The position numbers and the translations under genes are program-made. DNA of 64,000 bases. Origin: Corbicula japonica. Taxonomy: Eukaryota; Mollusca; Bivalvia; Venerida; Cyrenidae. Within the stretch, counting starts at the first letter, position 1; the number at the start of each line of letters is the position of its first letter. Under the pieces are notes generated by a model. That model searched no databases. It was not told the DNA's origin and saw only the letters and a list, made by a program, of their open reading frames with translations. The DNA lies in the NCBI GenBank assembly GCA_038501625.1, contig JAZAYU010000123.1, positions 992,001-1,056,000 on the forward strand, written 5' to 3'. Of this stretch, positions 52,001-60,800 are shown piece after piece.

Positions 52001-54388
52001 AAGTGTAGTACTGTATACCCTAGCTGACCAAGGTGCAAGGAAGTCAGCACAGTGTACGTAGATCCAGATCATTCTGTAATTTCCTGATGTCTGATCGAAA
52101 TTTGCACCATCCACATTTGGTCAGGAATAACCTTATTAAACTAGAGAGGGCTTGTATTGATCCTGATAAGACAGATGTGTTTTGGTGTCTTGTTCAGTTT
52201 CTGGTCAAAATTAACCTTAATATATTAAGCGAAAGGTGCAGGATGTGTCGAATCTCCGCCAAATTCATCCGATTTAAAAATGCCAAATACCAAGTTCGGT
52301 AAATTAAAACTTAACCTTCCTCTCCAGTATTAACTGCTTTTGTGGAATAGACTTAAATAATAATCATAATGGATATGATCAACAAAATCCAGTATTAACG
52401 ATTGTCGATTTCTTTATAATTTACGTTTCGGCCTTTGACCTTTTCAAAACAAAATACAGATTGTTGGTCACACGGTTTTTCACGCAAAATCGGGGAACCA
52501 AATCGCAGGCTTAGCTGTATCACAGGATGACTATACACTAACAGAACTCAACTTGAAGTGGCTTGGTTCTTGTTTAATGTTTACAATATTCCTGCCAGGC
52601 ATGCGCATTGATAATTTCTCGATTGCACGGTTTCACGCTGGGCATGCGCATTAATATTTTCTCGATTGCACGCTTTCACGCTAGGCATGCGCTGTGATAT
52701 TTTCTCGATTTCACGTTTCACGCCTTAGATGGAAGTGTTATTTTCGTTAACTTGTTTCTGTTTTCATATTAGAGCTGACAAACAAACAGTAGAAATGCAT
52801 TGAGAAATAGCAATTGTTTGGAAGTATTCGAGAAATGGCCATTATTACATAGTTTTGTTATGATGAATTAACGGTTTGCGCTTGTACACGCTTTACGTTA
52901 ATCGATCGTTATCGTTGGTCACACGGTTTTTCACGCAAAATCGGGAAACCAAATCGCAGGCTTAGCTGTATCACAGGATGACTATACACTAACAGAACTC
53001 AACTTGAAGTGGCTTGGTTCTTGTTTAATGTTTACAATATTCCTGCCAGGCATGCGCATTGATAATTTCTCGATTGCACGGTTTCACGCTGGGCATGCGC
53101 ATTAATATTTTCTCGATTGCACGCTTTCACGCTAGGCATGCGCTGTGATATTTTCTCGATTTCACGTTTCACGCTAAGCATGTACATTGATATTTTCTCG
53201 ATTCTCGTTCAAGAGAGACATACACTCAGATAGAATAATTGTTGTGTAATTACGTGTTTAAAATTTTCAAAATTGAAAATTTCGTGTTTACCTTAACAAT
53301 ATAGGTTTCAAAAGTAACCGTATTGCATGCGTAAAGGGCTTTTCGCGATTCTCGTTTCTCGTTTACCGAATGCACGCTGCGCATGCGCACTGATATCCCG
53401 AAAACACGCTCGTTTACCGATTCTCGCTTAACGACAACCACTCAATGGTTTTGCACGCTTTACCGCAAAAAAGCGGAAGCATCACGCAGGCTTGACTGTA
53501 GCTCTGATAATAATGCAATAATTTATGTCCAAATATTGTAGACTGTTTTTCTGGAACTTCTTGGGACTACAATGGGAAATGGTCCAGAACTATCAGCGGC
53601 AGGAAGTGCAAACGCTGGGACCAGTCATCACTCAGCGTGTATGCCGAAATCGCGAGTCTACTGTTCCCCGACGGATCCCTGGAGGCCGCGGAGAACTACT
53701 GCCGGGACCCTCAGATAATTGGTATGTAGTTCAAAATAATATAATCTCGCCAGAAACATAGAGCGAACATTTAAATGAAACTGTAAAAAGCCTTCTTCAG
53801 GAAACCTGATTTCATTTGAGTTTATAAAATAATTAAAAGTTAAAATTTGAAATCTGTAATAATTTTAATACATTTCATTCATGAAAAACAGACTGCGTAA
53901 TCGACGACGACTAAAGTGCGAAAGTACCCATGCCCATTAGCGATACTGATGAAGCCGCTAATAAATGATCTGTTAACGAAGGGTCCTTATAACAAGGGTC
54001 CATTATACAGGGGTAAAAAAACTCTTGAAACTGCTTATTTTAATGAATTATTGACATTATCAGCATTTTCCATCGCGAATGCATGACGAATACATGTTGT
54101 ACATTTCATTTACAAGTCAGTTCGGCGCCACCTTGGACATTTAATTTGTTTCACGTGTTCAAGGGAAGTCCAGAGAAAGATTTCCTCGTATTGGACTAAG
54201 CACTGTTAGACCGTATATGTCACAAAACGTATATGTCACACGTGTGTGACATATTCGGCCGAATTAACCACACCTGTCTTCATGTGACATATACGTTTGT
54301 GCAAACTAGCGATAAATGTCTGACCATACATATCACAGATTTCATACATGTTAAATGAACAAATTCTAAATATCGTCATTATCTTTGT

Positions 54389-54422
<34 letters not shown>

Positions 54423-54824
54423 TTGTCCTCATTAACGTCAAAGAAACATCACCATCAACATCATCATCACAAGTGATTTTTTTTTTTTGTTGTAACGTTT
54501 TCGACTTGCAGATATGCAAAGTACAGTAAGGGGCCACAAGAACTTTAACACAAAATTTAGTTTTAATAGACGAGAAACTGACGTCAAGTTTTTAAGTCAA
54601 ATTAACAACATTATGATCTTTTTATAACTTTTATGAACAAGAAACTGACATAACTTTAACAGTTATTTAAAAGAACATCACATCATTACATGTAAAATCT
54701 CTTTTTTAATTTTAATAAACAAGATAATGACATAAATTTAGCAACATTGCGACAACAGTATTGTGTCACAGTATCGAGCATGACAACGCGATACTGTGGT
54801 CGCATCGTGTTTTCGCGATGTTGC

Positions 54825-54859
<35 letters not shown>

Positions 54860-57800
54860 ATTAACATTTCCAGCACTAGGTTAATGTTCTTTAATTTATT
54901 AAATAATTGGACTTCTATTTATATACACCGTTTTTATTTTTTGACACATTTTTGATAAGTGACAAATGCGTTTTGATGAGCTTGGAAAAACTAATTCCAA
55001 CCGAATATGTCACATTATATGTCCCACATTCGGCTGAAGGGTGTGACATATTCGACCGAATATTATGTATCACACGTGTGACATATACGTTTTGTGACAT
55101 ATACGGTCTAACAAAGCACTTTATACATTTTAGTTAGTAATTTGAATTCTTATAGAAATTAAAATCTAAAAAAACAGCCTTTGATACATATACATGTCCA
55201 TATGTACGGGAAGAAAAATTAATGCACCTTTTGTTGTATTCGCCATTTTGTTATAATTTCGGGAATATTGCATATATTTAAGCCATTCTTCTGACTTAGC
55301 TTAGTGACTGTTTAAATCCTTATAGAGAACAACGATTTCTAGTTCTTTTTAGTTGAAAACAATCAGATAAAGATTCTAAAATTTTCGAATAAATAAATAT
55401 CGAGATGACACTCGTCAGAGGTCAAGCAAGAAAATTACTGAGACGTCATGAATACAAATGTGTTGTTTGAAAAGAAATGAGCAAAGTAATGAAAATTTTT
55501 TATAGACACATCATCGATCTGTATTTAGTGTGATAGACTATAGGATTTTTTATGATAATCAATATCCGGTTGTATAGAATGATGCACCATCAAAAGAGAT
55601 CAGAAGTGTTTTATACGCCCGTCGAAGACGGGTCGTTGTATGGAAACACCCATGGCGGGCCGGCTTTCAGGCGGGCGGGCATTCAGGCGGGCGGGCGGAT
55701 GGGCGTCTACAGCGACGTCCACTCACTTCAGACAGTTCTTAAATCGATCTTCATCTTCGTATATGTGTTCAAAACACTTCTTATCTAAGTGGCCCCATAC
55801 GGTTTATTTTCACGTCGTGATAAAAACGATTTTTGTGTCCGTCGTTACGTATTTTGTCACAATTCGCGCGTGAAACATTTCGCAAAGGGCAATATGTGAT
55901 TTAGACTCCACCCACGAGTCAATACCGAAATTTATCACGTATCACGTGACCACGTTAATCCAATGAGAAATGCGAAACCAAATCCTGTTATATCACTTTT
56001 AACAGATAACCCATCAGGTTACGTATGGTGTGAGATAGACGACCCTGTCATACAGTTCGAGATGTGTACCGTACCAAGCTGCTCAGAGACCGGTTACGGA
56101 AGTCTCACAACCCCGCGGACCCTTATAACAACTACGTGGGACTATTGGGGAGGTGAAGTTATCACATTACCTGATGTTCCTGATTCTGTGACGGGGGAGG
56201 TATTGGTATGTTTTCCGTTTTATAGTTTTATTTGAATTGTTTCGGATCTTTATATAAACGATGATGTTTCCACACTGTTTACTTAAAACGTTTATTTTTA
56301 GTGATATGTTGGTAAGCTTTTGGGACTAATGTTTGCCAGCGACCGCCCAGTACTTTTTTAAACTTAACTGTTTAACAGTTACGACATAAGTACTACCTTA
56401 AAAATTCGAATATCAGTATAATTAAAGTATGGCAATGCTTTATAGAATTAAATTTGGGTATCTTTATTGATGTTCTCACATAAACAAACAAGTAAAAGTT
56501 GTTGAATTAGCTCCAAACCACCCATAAACTCGAAAGTGTTCCATGAAGATGCACACAGACATATAAAACATAAGAAGTTAATAGCATTGTCATGCAAAAA
56601 CAACAGCAACAAGTGTAACACTGGGCATAAAATTATAAAACTGAGTTTGGAAACCAGTCTGAATTCTCAAGCATCTGATTGGCGGAAATGGTGATCAGTC
56701 GCTTTTTCAGCCAATCATATGCTTCAGATTTCAGACTGGTTTCCATTATCTGCTTTATAAATTTGAAACCAGATAAAGCGTTTGTTGGAAGTTAAACAGC
56801 TCTCGGTTATCATTTGCTTAGGTGAAACATGCAGACGACACATATCGGTGTAGAGAGGCAACCGATAGCTGCTTTAGCGCAGAGGTCTTGGGATGTCGAA
56901 AGCCAGATGGTGAAGTCACATTTGACAGAGAATGTTTTTTCGAAGTACTTTGTTGTGCCAAAAGAGGCAAGTAAAAAATTGACTTCTATGTATGAATAAG
57001 TGTCGTCATTAGAAATTAGGTATACAATTAAATTTTGACGGTTTTTTATTTCTGCTTTTTTTCAGAAAGAAAACACTAAAAATTGCATTTCTACTAAAGA
57101 TTTGATATAGTTTTATGGAAAGTTTTCACCGTATTATATATTTATTCGAGGAAAATAATTTGCAGTGTCGTCTGCTGATGTTAATGAATGAAAGGAATTC
57201 TCGCGTGACGCGCTTTCGATCATGTACATAGCAGGAATGGGGTAATTTAAAAAATATAATTGTAATTGAGTGTAGGCCTAATAAATTACATTTCGTCAAG
57301 TCATTGATTGTAATTTGTAATTGAACTTTTTTATATTACTTGTAATCTTAATTTAATGTATTACTTTATTAAAATACAAATAATTGAACAAAATGCATTC
57401 AATTACTTTCAATTACATTTTATGGTCAATGAAGCTGCTTTAATTTGATGTTTTTATTATATGAATGATATGATCACTCTCTTACACTATCGGCTCATTA
57501 CATTCACCTCTGTTATTGGCTGGGACTACTTTCAACTACTTTTACTTTAACTCAAAGAAATAGTTCACCATTTACATTCACAATAGTTTGGGTTTCCCCG
57601 GTTTTAATGAAAGATGTTGAAGATTTCACTCATTTGTTTTACCTCAAGCTTTCAGTTTCATAATCATGACTGTATGCAACGAAACCTTCTTAGTTTGGTC
57701 AAAAATTTTGACATTAAGCCTTTCGCAGAGATGTAAAGTGAGTGAAAGGAATGACAACTCTACGAAGGAGATTGTAATATTATATGAAAAGAACATATGA

Positions 57801-60800
57801 ATGATATTACAGTCAAACCAGTCTTTAAGACAGGTGGTTGCTAATCGCAGGTGGCTGCTAAGGCAGGTTTAACAGTATATGAAAAGAACAAATAGGTTTT
57901 TTTTAACTACTTCTGGTTTTAGTCACAGCAAATACTGTATTTCTACAGGCGAACGATATTTTTCACAAGAAAATTCTTAATGCATGCTTTCAAATAATGA
58001 ATAAGTTTTGTTAGTTACTGTTAATGTTTCTGCACCAGATTACACCAAAGGTAAATAACTAAAGCGCTGAAAGCTTTAAAAGACTGTTAGCGTTGGAAAA
58101 AAACTTAGTTGAGACATGTGTCTAGTTCTCAGTACTCTGTATACTGTAGCAGCTGATAGTTACTGACAAGATTTCGTTCTTTTCCAGTAAATATATTGTG
58201 CTTGGCCATTAAAATATGTAGTTAAAGATAGTTTTGTTGGATGCTGTTTCAAAATTGCATAGGCACGAACAAAAAGCGCTCAAAATTCATAAAAAGTCTA
58301 CATAAAACTTCAACCTGATCTCGCTGTCCCCGTAGAACCTGTTTACTTGAAAACGCCTGTGAACGCTGTGATATACAGGAATTTAAAAACTGCGAGTCGC
58401 GGAACTATTTTTATGAATGAGTCCATTCGATTTCTAGCATGCGCGCCGGTAGTCAAACAACTGATACAGTGTTAACTCAGATCCGATCGAGCAGTCTGCT
58501 GTGTATTTAAATCAAAATTCGTCGTTACACATAAAAAAAAATCAAAAAAATAAAATGTTGCGTTTTCATTGGCACTCAGTATAATTATCTGTATCATGAA
58601 AACTCGTATACCTTTTGTTCACATGAGATCAGTGTTGTTTAGCCAAAAGCTTCTCTTATAACAGCTATTAGACAAAACTAAGGTATTAGAAACAGGTGTG
58701 TTTTTCTTAGAGCGGATCATTACCTCAGGAGCTGGCGCGTCTGCCTCTGAGTCCAGAGATCCCCCGCTTCTCCAACTAAAATTACTAACAGTCTTTCGGG
58801 TGAAACTTAAAACCGAGGTCGAGTGTAGTGGTGGTATACACCGGGCACTTTATAGAGCCAGGGACGATTTCCAGTTTACAAACTAGCCTCTGATTGGTCA
58901 GACTACTCAGCAAACTTTTGTCTATTATAACTCACGCCGGTCGACAAACTCTAGCCTCTAACTGGTCAGTCCAGTTCTACAAACTCTAGTCTATTATAAG
59001 TCATGCCGGTCTACAATCTCTAGCCTCTAACTGGTCAGTCCAGTTCTACAAACTCTAGTCTATTATAAGTCATGCCGGTCTACAATCTCTAGCCTCTAAC
59101 TGGTCAGTCCAGTTCTACAAACTCTAGTCTATTATTAGTCAGGCTTGTCTACAAACTCTAGCCTCTTATTGGTCAGTTAGGTCCAACAACTCTTGTCTAT
59201 TATAAGTCAGGCTTGTCTACAAACTCTAGCCTCTTATTGGTCAGTTAGGTCTAACACTTCTCTTGTCTATTATAAGTCAGGCTTGTCTACAAACTCTAGC
59301 CTCTTATTGGTCAGTCAGGTCTAACAACACTTGTCTATTATAAGTCAGGCTTGTCTACAAACTCTAGCCTCTTATTAGTCAGTCAGGTCTAACAACACTT
59401 GTCTATTATAAGTCAGGCTTGTCTACAAACTCTAGCCTCTTATTGGTCAGTCAGGTCTAACAACACTTGTCTATTATAAGTCAGGCTTGTCCACAAACTC
59501 TAGCCTCTTATTAGTCAGTCAGGTCTAACAACTCTTGTCTATTACTAGTTTCCTAACTCTCTGTCGTCAATGTGGCTATCTACAGCTATTCAGAAAGCTT
59601 TTGATATCATTAGTCATACATATGGATATAAAAAAACATTGGATTGTTTAAGTTAGCGCAAAGCCTACCAGGTTCCATAAGCTTAAACACCCCGAATGAA
59701 TCACGCTAACTTTTAAACAATCCGAATGTTTTCGTTAACTCTGTAATAAACTGTCGATTGAGTTCTTAAATGCATATGCTCCTTATTAGGTTGTTTCAAT
59801 GAATCGTCGTACCAATACAGCGGGAACTGGAACTATTCAGCTCATGGAGAAGTTTGCTCTAGCTGGAACAAATACGGCTACCTCATGGAAAATAAAACAA
59901 ACTTATTCCCGTTGGCAGGCGATATAGACACTAATTATTGCAGAGATCCTTATAAACAAGGTAAATAAAATAAAAACATTCAAGATTTTCTGGGGAAAAT
60001 CATATTTACACTTGAATCCAAACTAAAAAAAGAATATACATAACAGGCCCAAAGATAATAAAGCAGAGAAAGGACACCAGTCTCAAATCACAAGAATCTG
60101 ATTGGCTGAAGTGAAATCAGATGTTGGATATTTGATACTGGTTTCAAATCTCAGTTTTATAATCAAATTGCTATTTTTTGTACCCGGAGCTGCTTATTTA
60201 AACGGCGCAATAAAATAACTAAATTGCATTATGATGTTATATTTACACCAGGAGCCCCTTACTGCTATGGAAATGGCGCCATAGGAATAATGAAATTACT
60301 ATTGTTTTATACCTGGAGCTCTTTACTGCTATGGACATGGCGCCTTAGGAATAATAAAATTACTATTGTTTTGTACCAGGAGCTCTTTACTGCTATGGAA
60401 ATGGCGCCATAGGAATAATGAAATTACTATTGTTTTATACCTGGAGCTCTTTACTGATATGGAAATGGCGCCATAGGAATAATGAAATTACTATTGTTTT
60501 ATACCTGGAGCTCATTACTGCTATGGAAATGGCGCCATAGGAATAATGAAATTACTATTTTTTTATTCCTAAAGCTCTTTTCTGCTACAGAAATGGCGCC
60601 ATAGGAATAATGAAATTACTATTGCTTTATACCTGGAGCTCTTTACTGCTATAGAAATGGCGCCGTAGGAATAATGAAATTACTATTGCTTTATACCTGG
60701 AGCGCTTTACTGCTATAAAAATGGCGCAATAGGCATGATGAAATTACTATTGTTTTATATCTGGAGCCTTTTACTTCTATGAAAATGGCGCAATAGGAAT

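Larger units (their letters stand above)
33778..53541. other. ~19.8 kb intron of the kringle gene between B1 and K3
   Basis: Contains a nested two-exon gene, tandem-repeat elements, MITEs and a repeat compartment, annotated separately. No further kringle or CC-module exon was found inside it. Confidence 0.65.
54205..55112. mobile_element. 908 bp TIR DNA element with 8 bp target-site duplication
   Basis: Ends GTTAGACCGTATATGTCACA...TGTGACATATACGGTCTAAC; the match continues through AAACGTATATGTCACACGTGTG. Flanks TAAGCACT (54197-54204) and AAAGCACT (55113-55120) agree at 7 of 8 positions. Subterminal TGACATATTCGGCCGAAT blocks occur inside both ends. The interior holds (CAG)11 and (GAT)n tracts and no transposase. 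Eight-base duplications are typical of hAT and P superfamilies; the ends do not decide which. Confidence 0.88.

Noticed and set aside
54761..54955. Open frame with a run of aspartates
   Set aside because: The run is a (GAT)n microsatellite inside a DNA element and has no other coding support.
55552..55873. Arg/Gly-rich open frames
   Set aside because: They come from the GGCGGGCGGGC part of a repeat-element head.
56006..56017. Upstream acceptor (AACAG) for the K3 second-half exon
   Set aside because: It keeps the frame, but the acceptor at 56017 aligns exactly with the starts of the K1 and K2 second-half exons (G-x-x-(W/S)C), so that one was preferred.
60224..60412. 62-residue open frame
   Set aside because: It is the minisatellite read through; its likeness to the kringle exon is explained by the shared unit, not by a separate gene.
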